In this document: piece after piece, positions 17,402-26,777 of the stretch
Layout of the letters: the number at the start of each line of letters is the position of its first letter
Numbering within the stretch: the first letter of the stretch is position 1
Origin: an uncultured Bacteroidota bacterium
GTDB taxonomy: Bacteria > Bacteroidota > Bacteroidia > UKL13-3
Assembly: GCA_903883965.1 (NCBI GenBank)
Contig: CAISCU010000035.1
Span: 28,792 to 92,791, forward strand
DNA: 64,000 nt
Direction: 5' to 3'
Translations under genes and position numbers: made by a program
The notes under the pieces: model-generated
Database searches by the model: none
Seen by the model: only the letters and a program-made list of their open reading frames with translations
What the model was told of the DNA's origin: nothing

Positions 17402-18394
17402 TTAGTCTTCGTTCAATTTATATTTTGAAATATCAATACCGAAGGTTAAACCTTTTTCACGAACCAATTCTTCTAATTCACTCAAAGACTTTTTACCAAA
17501 ATTTCTGAACTTCAATAAGTCTGCAATATCATAGGCTACTAAGTCTGCTAATGATTTGATATCAGCTGCTTTTAAGCAATTGTATGCTCTTACAGATAAG
17601 TCTAAATCAGACAATGGAGTTTTTAAAATTTTACGAACATGTAAAAAGTTCTCGTCTACTTCTTGAGTTGGTTCTTTTACTTGAGTATCTAAAGTAATTA
17701 ACTCATCTGAGAACAACATGAAATGTTGGATTAAAATTTTAGCAGCTTCTTTCAAAGCTTCTTCTGGATGGATTGAACCATCTGTAGCAATTTCAATCTG
17801 TAATTTCTCGTAATCTGTTTTTTGTTCAACACGGTAATCCTCAACACTGTATTTTACATTCTTGATAGGTGTAAAAATAGCATCCATTGGAATGTATCCG
17901 ATAACTGCATCTTTAGGTTTGTTCTCTTCTGCAGGAACATATCCTCTACCCTTTTCAACTGTCAATTCTATTTCTAAACCAACAAATTGTTCCATGTTAC
18001 AGATGACCAAATCAGGATTCAATACTCTGAAAGAATTGGTATGTTTACCAATTTCACCAGCTAAGAATTGCTCCTGTCCTTTGATATTGATAAAGATTTT
18101 CTCTGAGTCAACACCATCTGTAATTCTTTTGAAACGAACTTGTTTCAAGTTTAAAACGATTTCTGTTACATCCTCGATTACTCCTTTGATAGTTGAAAAT
18201 TCATGATCAACTCCAGAAATTTTAATTCCAGTAATTGCATAACCTTCCAAAGAAGAAAGGAGAATTCTTCTAAGAGAATTTCCAATGGTTACACCATATC
18301 CTTTTTCTAAAGGACGGAACTCAAACTGACCAAAAAAGTCAGTTTCTTTATGCATAATAACTTTGTCAGGCTTTTGAAAAGCAAGGATACTCAT
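17402..18394 (-). CDS. rpoA: DNA-directed RNA polymerase subunit alpha
   Basis: Scaffold subunit that dimerises and nucleates RNA polymerase assembly. The 330 residues show the N-terminal dimerisation domain ([20 protein letters not shown] near residue 26), a linker, and a C-terminal helix-hairpin-helix domain with [13 protein letters not shown] near 270 and [12 protein letters not shown] near 305. The Arg in SVRAYNCLK matches the position used for UP-element contact in other bacteria. It lies between rpsD (19-base gap) and rplQ, the usual alpha-operon order. Confidence 0.98.
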   Translation of the reverse strand: MSILAFQKPDKVIMHKETDFFGQFEFRPLEKGYGVTIGNSLRRILLSSLEGYAITGIKISGVDHEFSTIKGVIEDVTEIVLNLKQVRFKRITDGVDSEKIFINIKGQEQFLAGEIGKHTNSFRVLNPDLVICNMEQFVGLEIELTVEKGRGYVPAEENKPKDAVIGYIPMDAIFTPIKNVKYSVEDYRVEQKTDYEKLQIEIATDGSIHPEEALKEAAKILIQHFMLFSDELITLDTQVKEPTQEVDENFLHVRKILKTPLSDLDLSVRAYNCLKAADIKSLADLVAYDIADLLKFRNFGKKSLSELEELVREKGLTFGIDISKYKLNED

Positions 18395-18413
18395 TGATAA
18401 TTCTGTTTAATGA

Positions 18414-19022
18414 TTATTTCGAATACAATTCAACGATCAATTGTTCTTTAATATTTTCTGGAATTTGATCTCTTTCAGGATAAGCCATGAATGTACCACT
18501 CATTTCTTTTCCATCCCAATTTAACCAATTGAATTTTTTGGCATTACTAGATGAAAGAGCGTTCGTTACGATTTCCAAAGATTTAGATTTCTCTCTAACA
18601 GCTACCATATCACCTGGTTTTAACTGGTAAGAGCTGATATCAACTACTTTACCATTTACAGTAATATGTCTGTGTGAAACCAATTGACGTGCTTGAGCTC
18701 TAGTTTGAGCAATACCTAAACGAAATACAGTATTGTCTAAACGAGATTCTAGAAATTTAAGCAAGTTTTCACCTGTAATTCCTTTTTTTCTAGCTGCCAA
18801 TTCAAATGTTTTGTAAAACTGACGCTCCAAAACACCATAAGTGAATTTTGCTTTTTGTTTTTCATACAACTGAATAGCATATTCAGTTAATTTAGCACGT
18901 TTACGTGCCATTCCATGTTGCCCAGGAGGTACATTTCTTTTTTCGTAAGACTTATCAGGTCCAAAGATTGGATCTTTGAAACGTCTAGCGATTTTGGTTT
19001 TTGGTCCTATATATCTTGCCAT
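18414..19022 (-). CDS. rpsD: 30S ribosomal protein S4
   Basis: uS4, a primary 16S rRNA binder at the 5' domain. The 202-residue protein opens [15 protein letters not shown] and has the S4 RNA-binding domain at about 92-155 ([20 protein letters not shown], then [12 protein letters not shown]). The N-terminal zinc-binding Cys cluster of some S4 proteins is absent, so it is the zinc-free form. In other bacteria S4 represses the alpha operon; I did not find an obvious pseudoknot ahead of rpsM here. Confidence 0.97.
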   Translation of the reverse strand: MARYIGPKTKIARRFKDPIFGPDKSYEKRNVPPGQHGMARKRAKLTEYAIQLYEKQKAKFTYGVLERQFYKTFELAARKKGITGENLLKFLESRLDNTVFRLGIAQTRAQARQLVSHRHITVNGKVVDISSYQLKPGDMVAVREKSKSLEIVTNALSSSNAKKFNWLNWDGKEMSGTFMAYPERDQIPENIKEQLIVELYSK

Positions 19023-19042
19023 GTCTATTTATCTACTATAAA

Positions 19043-19435
19043 TTATACTCTACGTGCTTTTGGAGGTCTGCAACCGTTATGTGGAAGTGGAGTAATGTCT
19101 GTAATTGACAATACTTCTATTCCGGCCGTTTGAAGTGTTCTGATAGCTGATTCTCTTCCAGAACCAGGACCTTTTACAAAAACATCTACTTTCTTCATAC
19201 CTGCTTCAAAAGCTACACGAGCACAATCGCTCGCAGCCATTTGAGCTGCATATGGAGTATTCTTTTTTGAACCTCTAAAACCCATTTTACCTGCAGATGC
19301 CCAAGAGATCACCTGTCCGGTTTGGTTAGTAAGAGAGATGATGATGTTGTTGAATGAAGCTTTAATATGAGCTTGACCATGAGCATCAACACTAACTACT
19401 CTTTTTTTGGTAACTTTTTTGTTATTCGCTGCCAT
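19043..19435 (-). CDS. rpsK: 30S ribosomal protein S11
   Basis: uS11, on the platform of the small subunit beside the mRNA exit and the anti-Shine-Dalgarno helix. The 130-residue protein has [20 protein letters not shown] near 23-42, the [14 protein letters not shown] segment, and the C-terminal [17 protein letters not shown] signature. It follows rpsM by 11 bases. Platform proteins are of interest in this phylum because the anti-Shine-Dalgarno tail is held there in Bacteroidota ribosomes; nothing unusual is visible in this copy. Confidence 0.97.
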   Translation of the reverse strand: MAANNKKVTKKRVVSVDAHGQAHIKASFNNIIISLTNQTGQVISWASAGKMGFRGSKKNTPYAAQMAASDCARVAFEAGMKKVDVFVKGPGSGRESAIRTLQTAGIEVLSITDITPLPHNGCRPPKARRV

Positions 19436-19446
19436 CTTTCTTATTT

Positions 19447-19824
19447 CTATTTAGTTACTTTCTTTTTACCTGCAACTGTTTTGCGTTTTCCTTTTCTTGT
19501 ACGAGAATTGGTTCTAGTGCGTTGACCACGAACAGGTAAACCTTTACGGTGACGTAAACCTCTGTAGCAACCAATATCAAGCAAACGCTTAATATTTAAT
19601 TGACGCTCAGAACGTAATTCACCTTCTATGGTTAAACTTTCTGTGATGTGTTTTCTTATGGCGTTTAATTCTTCATCGTTCCATTCGCTCACTTTTTTAC
19701 TCCAGTCAATTCCACAGGTAGTAAGAATGTTTTGAGCAGTGGTACGACCAATGCCATAAATGTAAGTTAATCCAATCTCGCCCCTTTTATTTTTGGGCAA
19801 ATCAATACCAGCAATACGAGCCAT
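19447..19824 (-). CDS. rpsM: 30S ribosomal protein S13
   Basis: uS13 at the head of the small subunit, contacting the P-site tRNA through its C-terminal tail and the large subunit through bridge B1. The 125 residues start [19 protein letters not shown] and include [11 protein letters not shown], the [20 protein letters not shown] signature near 91-110 and a Lys/Arg-rich tail. It lies five bases after rpmJ. Confidence 0.97.
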   Translation of the reverse strand: MARIAGIDLPKNKRGEIGLTYIYGIGRTTAQNILTTCGIDWSKKVSEWNDEELNAIRKHITESLTIEGELRSERQLNIKRLLDIGCYRGLRHRKGLPVRGQRTRTNSRTRKGKRKTVAGKKKVTK

Positions 19825-19829
19825 ATATA

Positions 19830-19946
19830 TTATCCTTGACGTTGTTTAAACTTTGGGTTCTTTTTATTGATTACGTAGACCCTTCCTTTACGTTTTACAA
19901 TAATGCAGTCTTCACTGCGCTTTTTTACAGATGCTCTGATTTTCAT
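19830..19946 (-). CDS. rpmJ: 50S ribosomal protein L36
   Basis: A 38-codon gene read from ATG 19946 to TAA at 19832-19830, with product beginning [20 protein letters not shown] and ending KFKQRQG. bL36 stabilises 23S rRNA helices near the peptidyl-transferase side. Only one Cys remains of the CCCH zinc site, so this is the zinc-independent form. It sits in the conserved infA-rpmJ-rpsM order, 13 bases after infA. Confidence 0.95.
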   Translation of the reverse strand: MKIRASVKKRSEDCIIVKRKGRVYVINKKNPKFKQRQG

Positions 19947-19959
19947 TTTTTTCTACGGT

Positions 19960-20178
19960 TTATTTATACCTGTATATAATTCTTCCTTTACTTAAATCAT
20001 ATGGAGACATTTCTACTGAAACCCTGTCACCTGGCAAGATTTTAATATAGTGCATCCTCATTTTTCCGGAGATATGTGCAATAATTTCATGTCCATTCTC
20101 CAATCGTACCCGAAACATAGCGTTACTAAGTGATTCCGTGATAGTACCGTCTTGTTTTATGAGTGCTTGTTTTGTCAT
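19960..20178 (-). CDS. infA: Translation initiation factor IF-1
   Basis: Binds the A site of the 30S subunit during initiation. The 72-residue OB-fold protein has family length and the signature [20 protein letters not shown], followed by the conserved [19 protein letters not shown]. It follows secY directly; a methionine aminopeptidase gene (map), often placed between them, is absent. A 56-base spacer holds an internal promoter-like sequence, so infA and the alpha-operon genes may be transcribed separately from the upstream genes. Confidence 0.97.
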   Translation of the reverse strand: MTKQALIKQDGTITESLSNAMFRVRLENGHEIIAHISGKMRMHYIKILPGDRVSVEMSPYDLSKGRIIYRYK

Positions 20179-20197
20179 ATTTACCTTTAAAGGGTTG

Positions 20198-20226
20198 CAA
20201 AGATAGTCAAATTATTGAAATATCAA
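20198..20226 (-). promoter_or_regulatory. Internal promoter ahead of infA
   Basis: Minus strand: TTG (20226-20224), 18 bases, TATCTTTG (20205-20198), an exact -7 consensus. Four bases later the self-complementary CCTTTAAAGG begins, then eight bases to ATG 20178. It lies in the 56-base gap after secY. Confidence 0.5.
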
Positions 20227-20234
20227 TAATTCTT

Positions 20235-21602
20235 CTATTGAGCAGCTCCTCCTCCTACAGCCGATCTTCCTTTTATTCTTCCTGATTTCATCAAACCATC
20301 GTAATGACGCATCATCAAATGACTTTCTACTTGTTGCAAAGTATCTAACACAACACCTACTAAAATTAACAGTGATGTTCCACCATAAAACTGTGCAAAT
20401 TGGTTATTGATGTTCAATACATTGGCCAATGAAGGCATGATTGCTACAATCGCTAAAAATACAGCTCCAGGTAAGGTTATTCTTGACATTACATTATCAA
20501 TGAAATCTGCAGTAGCTTTGCCTGGTTTAACTCCTGGAATAAAACCACTGTTTCTTTTCATATCATCTGCAATTTGTACAGCATTTACTGAAATAGCAGT
20601 ATAGAAATAGGTGAAAATAATGATCAATAATGCGAATGTAATGCTGTAAGTCCAACTTGTAGGGTTGATAAAAGCAGCTATTACACCTTGCATAGATTCA
20701 TAATTAGGGAAAAATTGTGCAACAGTTGATGGAATAAACATCAAAGCTTGAGCAAAAATGATTGGCATTACACCTGCAGCATTAACCTTTAATGGTATAT
20801 ACTGACGAACCCCACCATATTGACGATTACCAACAACTCTTTTTGCATATTGAACCGGTATTCTTCTAGTACCTTGAACCAATAAAATGGTCATCATAAT
20901 TACACCAAACAAAGCGGCCAATTCTACTAAGAAAATAACCAATCCGCCACCACTTTCTGATAATTTAAAGATGAATTCATCTTTCAATGCAAAAGGCAAT
21001 CGGGCAATGATACCAATCATGATAATCAATGATATTCCGTTTCCTATTCCTTTTTCTGTAATTCTTTCACCTAACCACATGATAAACATGGTACTTGAAG
21101 TAAGAATGACAATTGAACTCATCATGAAAAAGAAGTCTGACATAGCCGCTGGATTAGTCATAGACAAAACAGCTTGAGGGTTTTCAGATTTCAAATTGAT
21201 TAAGAATCCAATAGACTGAACTGCAGTAATTGCAATGGTTAAATACCTAGTAATTTGATTGATTTTTCTTCTACCTTCCTCTCCTTCTTTTTGCATTTTC
21301 TGGAAAGAAGGTACTGCTAAACTCAATAACTGTACAACAATTGAAGCAGAAATGTAAGGCATAATACCCAAGGCAAATATTGAACCACGGGCAAAAGCAC
21401 CTCCTGCAAACATGTTAATTAATCCGAAAATTCCTCCATCTGCTTGTTTGGCAGAACCTTCTAACAAATTCGCATCTACACCTGGCAATGTGATATAAGT
21501 TCCTACTCTGTAGGCTAACAAAAGCCAAAAAGTCAATGCAAGTTTATAACGAAGTTCTTCTATACGAAGAATGTTCTGGAATGTTTCTATTATTTTCTTC
21601 AC
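20235..21602 (-). CDS. secY: Protein translocase subunit SecY
   Basis: Channel-forming subunit of the Sec translocon. The 455-residue protein has ten hydrophobic segments, the plug-region sequence FAGGAFARGSIFALGIMPYI near residues 65-84, the conserved QKMQKEGEEGRRKINQITRY cytosolic loop, and the C-terminal loops (RNSGFIPGVKPGKAT) that contact SecA and the ribosome. The N terminus (FQNILRIEELRYKLALT) is typical. It lies between rplO and infA. adk and map, which separate these genes in many bacteria, are missing. Confidence 0.97.
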   Translation of the reverse strand: MKKIIETFQNILRIEELRYKLALTFWLLLAYRVGTYITLPGVDANLLEGSAKQADGGIFGLINMFAGGAFARGSIFALGIMPYISASIVVQLLSLAVPSFQKMQKEGEEGRRKINQITRYLTIAITAVQSIGFLINLKSENPQAVLSMTNPAAMSDFFFMMSSIVILTSSTMFIMWLGERITEKGIGNGISLIIMIGIIARLPFALKDEFIFKLSESGGGLVIFLVELAALFGVIMMTILLVQGTRRIPVQYAKRVVGNRQYGGVRQYIPLKVNAAGVMPIIFAQALMFIPSTVAQFFPNYESMQGVIAAFINPTSWTYSITFALLIIIFTYFYTAISVNAVQIADDMKRNSGFIPGVKPGKATADFIDNVMSRITLPGAVFLAIVAIMPSLANVLNINNQFAQFYGGTSLLILVGVVLDTLQQVESHLMMRHYDGLMKSGRIKGRSAVGGGAAQ

Positions 21603-21630
21603 GATACTTGAAGGTTAAATTTCTACTTAA

Positions 21631-22080
21631 TTATTTAGAAGCTGTAATTGATCCACCAGCTGCTTCAACTGCTTTTTGTGCAGCTGCTGAGAATGCATCG
21701 GCTGTAATTTGGACGGCTGATTTTAATTCTCCACGACCTAAGATTTTAATCAAGTCTTTTTTACCAATTAAACCATTTGACAACAATACTTCTCTGTCAA
21801 TTGTGGTTAAACCTTTATCAGCCAAATCTTGCAATTTGTCTAAGTTAATTGGAGCATAAGCAACTCTGTTTAAATTTTTGAATCCAAATTTTGGAATTCT
21901 TCTATACAAAGGCATTTGACCACCCTCGAATCCACGTTTGGTTGAAGTACCACTTCTAGAACCAGCTCCTTTGTGACCACGAGCAGCTGTTCCACCTTTT
22001 CCACTTCCTTCACCACGACCTACACGTTTTCCTTCTTTATGGGTTGAACCCGCAGCTGGTTTTAATGTATGTAATTTCAT
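21631..22080 (-). CDS. rplO: 50S ribosomal protein L15
   Basis: uL15, an early-to-middle assembly protein of the large subunit with a long N-terminal extension threaded into 23S rRNA. The 149 residues start MKLHTLKPAAGSTHKEGKRV and keep the Gly/Arg-rich GRGEGSGKGGTAARGHKG and GFEGGQMPLYRRIPKFGF segments, ending in an Ala-rich globular part. It is 48 bases after rpmD and 28 before secY. Confidence 0.97.
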   Translation of the reverse strand: MKLHTLKPAAGSTHKEGKRVGRGEGSGKGGTAARGHKGAGSRSGTSTKRGFEGGQMPLYRRIPKFGFKNLNRVAYAPINLDKLQDLADKGLTTIDREVLLSNGLIGKKDLIKILGRGELKSAVQITADAFSAAAQKAVEAAGGSITASK

Positions 22081-22128
22081 TTTCTATTTTACTTTATAAC
22101 TGAATAATAAATTAAAGAAGCAATTTGA

Positions 22129-22308
22129 TTAGCAGTTTTCTACTTTTACTAAGTGAGAAACTTTGTTAATCATTCCCAATATTTGAGGAGTTGCTTCAAC
22201 TTCAATACTTTGGTGCAATTTAGTGAAACCCAATGCACGAACAGTACGCTTTTGGTTCTCAGAACGATCAATCGTACTCTTAATTTGTGTTACTTTAATT
22301 TTAGCCAT
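22129..22308 (-). CDS. rpmD: 50S ribosomal protein L30
   Basis: A 59-codon gene from ATG 22308 to TAA 22131-22129. The product begins MAKIKVTQIKSTIDRSENQK, continues RTVRALGFTKLHQSIEVEAT and ends VSHLVKVENC. This is the bacterial uL30 pattern (KIxxxxSxIxxxxxQKxTxxALGLxK). It is four bases after rpsE and precedes rplO, the conserved spc order. Confidence 0.95.
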   Translation of the reverse strand: MAKIKVTQIKSTIDRSENQKRTVRALGFTKLHQSIEVEATPQILGMINKVSHLVKVENC

Positions 22309-22312
22309 TGTA

Positions 22313-22834
22313 TTATTCTCCGTTAAAAACTTTCTTTAAACTGATACCTCTAGTTTGAGCAATTGTAAATGCATCTCTCATGTTTAACAAAGCCTGGATG
22401 GTTGCTTTAACCACGTTATGTGGGTTAGAAGAACCTTTAGACTTAGCCAATACATCAGTAATACCAGCACTTTCCAATACTGCACGCATCGCACCACCGG
22501 CAATAACACCAGTACCGTGAGCAGCAGGTTTTAAAAATACACGACCACCTGAATATTTACCAAATTGTTCATGAGGTACGGTTCCTTTTAAAACTGGAAC
22601 TTTAACCAAATTCTTCTTAGCATCATCAATTCCTTTACTGATGGCATCAGTTACTTCCATGGCTTTACCCAATCCATAACCAACAATACCGTTACCATCA
22701 CCTACTACAACTAGTGCAGAAAAGCTAAATGTACGACCACCTTTTGTTACCTTAGCTACACGGTTAATAGAAACTACTTTCTCTTTTAACTCGATATCGC
22801 TAGATTTTACTTTCTTTATGTTTGCTGTTGACAT
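22313..22834 (-). CDS. rpsE: 30S ribosomal protein S5
   Basis: uS5, lining the mRNA entry tunnel and affecting accuracy. The 173-residue protein has the double-stranded-RNA-binding-like N-terminal domain ([20 protein letters not shown] near 19-38, [18 protein letters not shown]) and a C-terminal domain with [19 protein letters not shown] and [15 protein letters not shown]. It lies 17 bases after rplR. Confidence 0.97.
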   Translation of the reverse strand: MSTANIKKVKSSDIELKEKVVSINRVAKVTKGGRTFSFSALVVVGDGNGIVGYGLGKAMEVTDAISKGIDDAKKNLVKVPVLKGTVPHEQFGKYSGGRVFLKPAAHGTGVIAGGAMRAVLESAGITDVLAKSKGSSNPHNVVKATIQALLNMRDAFTIAQTRGISLKKVFNGE

Positions 22835-22851
22835 AATTCTACTTCTAAAAA

Positions 22852-23196
22852 TTAAAAAATTAACCCACCCTCACGTGCACCTTCAGCAAGAGCTTTAACC
22901 CTACCGTGATACAAGTATCCATTTCTGTCGAATACACAAGTTTTAACACCTGCTGATGCTGCTTTCTCAGCGATAGCTTTTCCAACTAAAGTAGCAAGTT
23001 CAACCTTAGCAACTTTATCTGAAAATGATCTTGATGAAGCTGAAACCAAAGTTACACCAGTTAAATCATCGATCAACTGAGCATAAATCTGTTTGTTACT
23101 TCTAAAAACAGACAAACGAGGTTGTTGAGCTGTTCCTTTAATACGACTGCGTATTCTTGCTTTAATTTTATTTCTTCTTGAATCTTTCGTAACCAT
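22852..23196 (-). CDS. rplR: 50S ribosomal protein L18
   Basis: uL18, a 5S rRNA-binding protein of the central protuberance. The 114 residues include the basic N-terminal tail ([16 protein letters not shown]), [19 protein letters not shown], and the C-terminal [20 protein letters not shown] and REGGLIF signature. It is nine bases after rplF. Confidence 0.97.
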   Translation of the reverse strand: MVTKDSRRNKIKARIRSRIKGTAQQPRLSVFRSNKQIYAQLIDDLTGVTLVSASSRSFSDKVAKVELATLVGKAIAEKAASAGVKTCVFDRNGYLYHGRVKALAEGAREGGLIF

Positions 23197-23205
23197 AACT
23201 TGAGT

Positions 23206-23760
23206 TTATTTAGAGGCTGTTTTACCAGCTTTTCTACGTAAAATTTCACCTTCAAACTTGATACCTTTTCCTTTGTAAGGTTCAGGTGCACGAAGTGAAC
23301 GAATTTTTGCAGCAACTTGACCGATTAGCTGTTTATCGGCACCTTCTAAAGTGATGATTGGATTTTTACCTTTATCTTGTTCTGTTTTAACTGAAAGTTC
23401 AGCGGGAACTTGGAAATAGATATGGTGAGAGTAACCAAGAGTCAAATCCAAAATATTTCCTTCGTTTGTAGCTTTATAACCGACACCGACAAGTTCTTGA
23501 CGCTTTTTGTATCCTTGTGAAACACCAATAACCATGTTGTTTAACAAAGAACGGTATAAACCATGTAATGCTTTGTGTCTTTTTTGTTCAGTTGGTCTAG
23601 AAATTGAAAGGGTACCATTTTCAACTTGGATGCTCATATCAGCATCGATAACTTGAGTTAATGTTCCTTTAGGTCCTTTTACTGAAACTTCATTTGATGG
23701 AGATACTTTAACTTCTACTCCAGCAGGTATTGCGATTGGTGCTTTTCCTATACGTGACAT
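23206..23760 (-). CDS. rplF: 50S ribosomal protein L6
   Basis: uL6, at the base of the L7/L12 stalk near the factor-binding site. The 184 residues hold two homologous alpha/beta domains: MSRIGKAPIAIPAGVEVKVS at the start, SLLNNMVIGVSQGYKKRQEL near 80-99, and the C-terminal signature RAPEPYKGKGIKFEGEILRR. It lies 19 bases after rpsH. Confidence 0.97.
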   Translation of the reverse strand: MSRIGKAPIAIPAGVEVKVSPSNEVSVKGPKGTLTQVIDADMSIQVENGTLSISRPTEQKRHKALHGLYRSLLNNMVIGVSQGYKKRQELVGVGYKATNEGNILDLTLGYSHHIYFQVPAELSVKTEQDKGKNPIITLEGADKQLIGQVAAKIRSLRAPEPYKGKGIKFEGEILRRKAGKTASK

Positions 23761-23779
23761 GTGTTGTTTCTCCTATTGA

Positions 23780-24178
23780 TTAATAAATGTAACACAATAC
23801 TTCACCACCAACATTTAATTTCCTGGCTTCTTTATCGGTCATTACACCTTTAGAGGTAGTAACAATCGCTATTCCCATACCATTGATTACTCTAGGCATG
23901 GTTTCAACACCTGTATATCTTCTCAATCCCGGGCGACTGATACGCTCCATTTTCTTGATTGCTGAAGTTTTAGTAACAGGATTGTACTTTAATGCAATTT
24001 TGATAGTACCTTGATGGTTAACTACTTCTTCAAATTTGTAGTTTAAGATGTACCCTTTTTCGAAAAGTACTCTTGTGATTTCCTTCTTGATTTTAGATGA
24101 AGGTACTTCTACAATACGATGGCTTGCCTTGATCGCGTTGCGAAGTCTTGTTAGATAGTCTGAAATTGGATCTGTCAT
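23780..24178 (-). CDS. rpsH: 30S ribosomal protein S8
   Basis: uS8, a primary binder of the 16S central domain and, in enterobacteria, the repressor of the spc operon. The 132-residue protein starts MTDPISDYLTRLRNAIKASH and ends with the conserved GMGIAIVTTSKGVMTDKEAR and GGEVLCYIY. It is preceded by an unusual 124-base spacer with a -7 box and hairpins, where most neighbouring genes are less than 30 bases apart. That makes S8 a candidate for separate transcription or autogenous control in this organism. Confidence 0.97.
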   Translation of the reverse strand: MTDPISDYLTRLRNAIKASHRIVEVPSSKIKKEITRVLFEKGYILNYKFEEVVNHQGTIKIALKYNPVTKTSAIKKMERISRPGLRRYTGVETMPRVINGMGIAIVTTSKGVMTDKEARKLNVGGEVLCYIY

Positions 24179-24302
24179 ATGTTTTATTTTTATCCTTGCG
24201 GGTAGTTAGCCAAGGCTTTACTCTTTCCCGCTAAGTGTTATTATGTAAAATTAAGGGCAGCGAATATACGGATAATTCGGCCCTTATCAAATTTATTTTT
24301 AG
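24179..24302 (-). promoter_or_regulatory. Structured spacer between rpsN and rpsH with an internal -7 box
   Basis: On the minus strand the exact -7 consensus TAAATTTG (24295-24288) lies 7 bases after the rpsN stop. It is followed almost at once by a two-part hairpin: outer TAAGGGC/GCCCTTA (24286-24280 with 24258-24252) and inner CGAAT/ATTCG (24279-24275 with 24265-24261). Nearer rpsH is a second inverted repeat, AGCGGG then CCCGC (24231-24227 with 24202-24198), enclosing AGCCTTGGCT. No reading frame is present. I see no clear -33 TTG. Promoter plus leader is inference. Confidence 0.5.
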
Positions 24303-24572
24303 TTACCAGCTAGATTTGGTTACTCCTGGTATTTTGCCCATATTGGCTAATTCACGGAACTGATTTCTGCAAATACCGAAATCTCTCATGTAACCTTTTG
24401 GACGACCACTTAATTTGCAACGGTTCTTTAATCTTACCGGAGATGCATTTTTAGGTAATTTTTGTAAACCTTCAAAATCACCGGCTGCTTTTAAAGCTGC
24501 TCGTTTAGCTGCAAACTTGGCAACCATTTTTTCTCTTTTGCGCTGACGTGCTTTTACTGACTCTTTAGCCAT
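24303..24572 (-). CDS. rpsN: 30S ribosomal protein S14
   Basis: uS14 of the small-subunit head. The 89-residue protein starts [20 protein letters not shown] and has [20 protein letters not shown] near 51-70. It is the long, zinc-free (C-minus) form, lacking the CxxC pairs of the 61-residue zinc type. It is 10 bases after rplE and followed by the long spacer before rpsH. Confidence 0.97.
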   Translation of the reverse strand: MAKESVKARQRKREKMVAKFAAKRAALKAAGDFEGLQKLPKNASPVRLKNRCKLSGRPKGYMRDFGICRNQFRELANMGKIPGVTKSSW

Positions 24573-24582
24573 TGTTATTTAA

Positions 24583-25131
24583 TTACGATTTTTTAAATGG
24601 TAAACCAAACTCTTTCAACAAGGTCATACATTCTTCATCAGTTTTAGCTGATGTTACAAATGCAATATCCATACCGTTGATTTTATTAACTTTGTCAATT
24701 ACGATTTCAGGGAAAATGATTTGTTCAGTAATACCCATGTTGTAATTTCCTCTTCCATCAAAACCTTTTAAGTTCAAACCTTGAAAGTCACGAACACGAG
24801 GCAATGATACTGCAATTAATCTATCAAGAAATTCGTACATTCTATCTCCACGTAGAGTTACTCTTGTACCAATAGGTAAATTTTCTCTCAATTTGAAGTT
24901 AGAAATCGCTTTCTTAGATTTAGTTGCAACTGCACGTTGACCAGCAATTAAAGTTAATTCTTCCAATGCTTGATCAACCAATTTTTTATCTGAAACTGCA
25001 GCTCCTACACCTTGGTTGATACAGATTTTTTCCAATTTAGGAACCTGCATAACGTTTTTATAGGCAAACTTTTCTTTCATTGCAGGTACAACCTGCGCAG
25101 TGTATTTGTCTTTTAATCTTGGAGTGTACAT
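24583..25131 (-). CDS. rplE: 50S ribosomal protein L5
   Basis: uL5, binding 5S rRNA in the central protuberance and bridging to S13. The 182 residues begin [20 protein letters not shown] and contain [19 protein letters not shown], the [20 protein letters not shown] segment, and [20 protein letters not shown] near 123-142. It lies three bases after rplX. Confidence 0.97.
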   Translation of the reverse strand: MYTPRLKDKYTAQVVPAMKEKFAYKNVMQVPKLEKICINQGVGAAVSDKKLVDQALEELTLIAGQRAVATKSKKAISNFKLRENLPIGTRVTLRGDRMYEFLDRLIAVSLPRVRDFQGLNLKGFDGRGNYNMGITEQIIFPEIVIDKVNKINGMDIAFVTSAKTDEECMTLLKEFGLPFKKS

Positions 25132-25134
25132 ATC

Positions 25135-25479
25135 CTACTTTTTATCAATTATTTCACCAGACTTTTTAGAAACTCTAACCAATTTACCTTCTTCGTTGTG
25201 TTTACGGCCTACTCTGGTAGCATTACCGGCTGCATCAACTACTTTTAGGTTAGAAATATGAACAGGTGCTTCTTTCTTAATGATTCCACCTTGTTGGTTT
25301 TGAGCATTAGGTTTGGTGTGACGGCTTACGATATTTACACCTTCAACTACTGCTCTACTATCAGTTTTGATTACTTCAATAACACGACCTTTTTTGCCTT
25401 TGTCATCGCCTGCAATAACCAAAACCATATCACCTTTCTTAAGGTGCAGCTTTGCTGGATTTTTCATCTTGTTTGTCAT
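25135..25479 (-). CDS. rplX: 50S ribosomal protein L24
   Basis: uL24, an assembly initiator at the peptide exit. The 114 residues carry the KOW motif LHLKKGDMVLVIAGDDKGKK near 12-31 and the conserved VEGVNIVSRHTKPN near 45-58. It lies one base after rplN. Length is a little above the roughly 104 residues usual elsewhere, through a short lysine-rich N terminus and tail. Confidence 0.97.
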   Translation of the reverse strand: MTNKMKNPAKLHLKKGDMVLVIAGDDKGKKGRVIEVIKTDSRAVVEGVNIVSRHTKPNAQNQQGGIIKKEAPVHISNLKVVDAAGNATRVGRKHNEEGKLVRVSKKSGEIIDKK

Positions 25480-25480
25480 C

Positions 25481-25849
25481 TTATAATACCTCTGGTGCTA
25501 ATGAAACGATTTTCATGAATTGTTTTTCCCTTAATTCACGAGCTACCGGACCAAAGATACGGGTTGCACGTGGTTCATCTTGTGCATTTAACAATACACA
25601 TGAATTGTCGTCAAAACGGATGTATGAACCATCTGCTCTACGAACTTCTTTTTTTGTTCTAACAACAACTGCTTTAGATACAGCACCTTTTTTAACGGCA
25701 CCTGAAGGAAGTGCAGATTTTACACTTACTACAATTTTATCTCCTACAGAGGCATATCTTCTGGCTGTACCACCCAAAACCCTGATGCATAACACTTCGC
25801 GTGCTCCGCTGTTATCGGCTACTTTCAGCCTACTTTCCTGTTGTATCAT
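25481..25849 (-). CDS. rplN: 50S ribosomal protein L14
   Basis: uL14, forming bridge B8 to the small subunit. The 122-residue protein is the standard size, starting [20 protein letters not shown] and including [20 protein letters not shown] and the C-terminal [20 protein letters not shown]. It lies two bases after rpsQ. Confidence 0.98.
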   Translation of the reverse strand: MIQQESRLKVADNSGAREVLCIRVLGGTARRYASVGDKIVVSVKSALPSGAVKKGAVSKAVVVRTKKEVRRADGSYIRFDDNSCVLLNAQDEPRATRIFGPVARELREKQFMKIVSLAPEVL

Positions 25850-25851
25850 GA

Positions 25852-26121
25852 TTACTTAGCTTTTTCAATGATTTCTACTAATCTCCAACGTTTATCTTTA
25901 CTCAATGGACGAGTTTCCATTACTTTTACGATATCGTTGATGCCACATTCATTCTTTTCATCGTGTGCTTTAAACGTTGAAGTCATTTTGATGAACTTAC
26001 CATATTTAGGGTGCATCACTTTACGCTCAACTGACACTACAATGGTTTTTTGCATTTTATTGCTTACCACTTTGCCAACGATGACTTTTCTTGAGTTTCT
26101 TTCTACTGTTGTATTTTCCAT
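25852..26121 (-). CDS. rpsQ: 30S ribosomal protein S17
   Basis: uS17, an OB-fold primary binder of the 16S 5' domain. The 89 residues contain [20 protein letters not shown] near 13-32, the [20 protein letters not shown] segment and the [21 protein letters not shown]-terminal signature. It is 12 bases after rpmC. Confidence 0.97.
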   Translation of the reverse strand: MENTTVERNSRKVIVGKVVSNKMQKTIVVSVERKVMHPKYGKFIKMTSTFKAHDEKNECGINDIVKVMETRPLSKDKRWRLVEIIEKAK

Positions 26122-26133
26122 CTTCGATGTTTA

Positions 26134-26331
26134 TTAAGCATTAACCAACTGACGCCTTTTTGACTCTGTAAGCAATCTTGCGATCAATTTTTTGCCTTCT
26201 TTTAACCTATTCGGGTTTTCTAATGGAGAAACTGCATGATTTAAATTCATTTTCACCATTGAAAGTTTTTCTTCTTTAATTCTAGTTGCTAATTCTTTGT
26301 CAGAAAGCTCCCTGATTTCATTGTTTTTCAT
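26134..26331 (-). CDS. rpmC: 50S ribosomal protein L29
   Basis: uL29, a two-helix protein at the peptide exit near the docking site for trigger factor and SRP. The 65-residue product starts MKNNEIRELSDKELATRIKE and has the SPLENPNRLKEGKKLIARLL helix. It lies two bases after rplP. Confidence 0.96.
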   Translation of the reverse strand: MKNNEIRELSDKELATRIKEEKLSMVKMNLNHAVSPLENPNRLKEGKKLIARLLTESKRRQLVNA

Positions 26332-26333
26332 AA

Positions 26334-26753
26334 TTATTCTGCGTATTCAGGTTTAACAATAAATTTAGTGATAACCGGAAGTTTTTGTGAGGCTAGACGC
26401 ATTGCTTCTTGAGCTGTTGCCATAGGAACTCCATCTGCTTCAAATATAATGGTTCCAGGTTTACAACGGGCCACCCAAAATTCAGGAGCACCTTTACCTT
26501 TACCCATCCTTACTTCAGCAGGTTTACGAGTCATTGGTTTATCAGGAAATACGCGGATCCAAACTTGACCTTCCCTTTTCATGAAACGATTAAGCGCAAC
26601 CCTTGCTGCTTCTAATTGTTTTGATGTAAGGAAACAAGTATCTAAAGCTTTAAGTCCGAAAGAGCCGAATGCAACGGTATGTCCTCTACCAGCATTCCCT
26701 TTAACTCTACCTTTTTGTTGTTTCCTGTATTTGGTTTTTTTAGGCTGTAACAT
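26334..26753 (-). CDS. rplP: 50S ribosomal protein L16
   Basis: uL16, essential for positioning tRNA in the A and P sites. The 139 residues begin [20 protein letters not shown] and include [20 protein letters not shown] near 33-52, [20 protein letters not shown] and [20 protein letters not shown]. It is 24 bases after rpsC, enough for the repeat-bearing rpsC tail to end cleanly. Confidence 0.97.
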   Translation of the reverse strand: MLQPKKTKYRKQQKGRVKGNAGRGHTVAFGSFGLKALDTCFLTSKQLEAARVALNRFMKREGQVWIRVFPDKPMTRKPAEVRMGKGKGAPEFWVARCKPGTIIFEADGVPMATAQEAMRLASQKLPVITKFIVKPEYAE

Positions 26754-26777
26754 TTCTACAGTTAATTAATTCTTGTA

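Noticed and set aside
24179..24302. A small gene between rpsN and rpsH
   Set aside because: All frames contain early stops and there is no start with more than about 15 codons.
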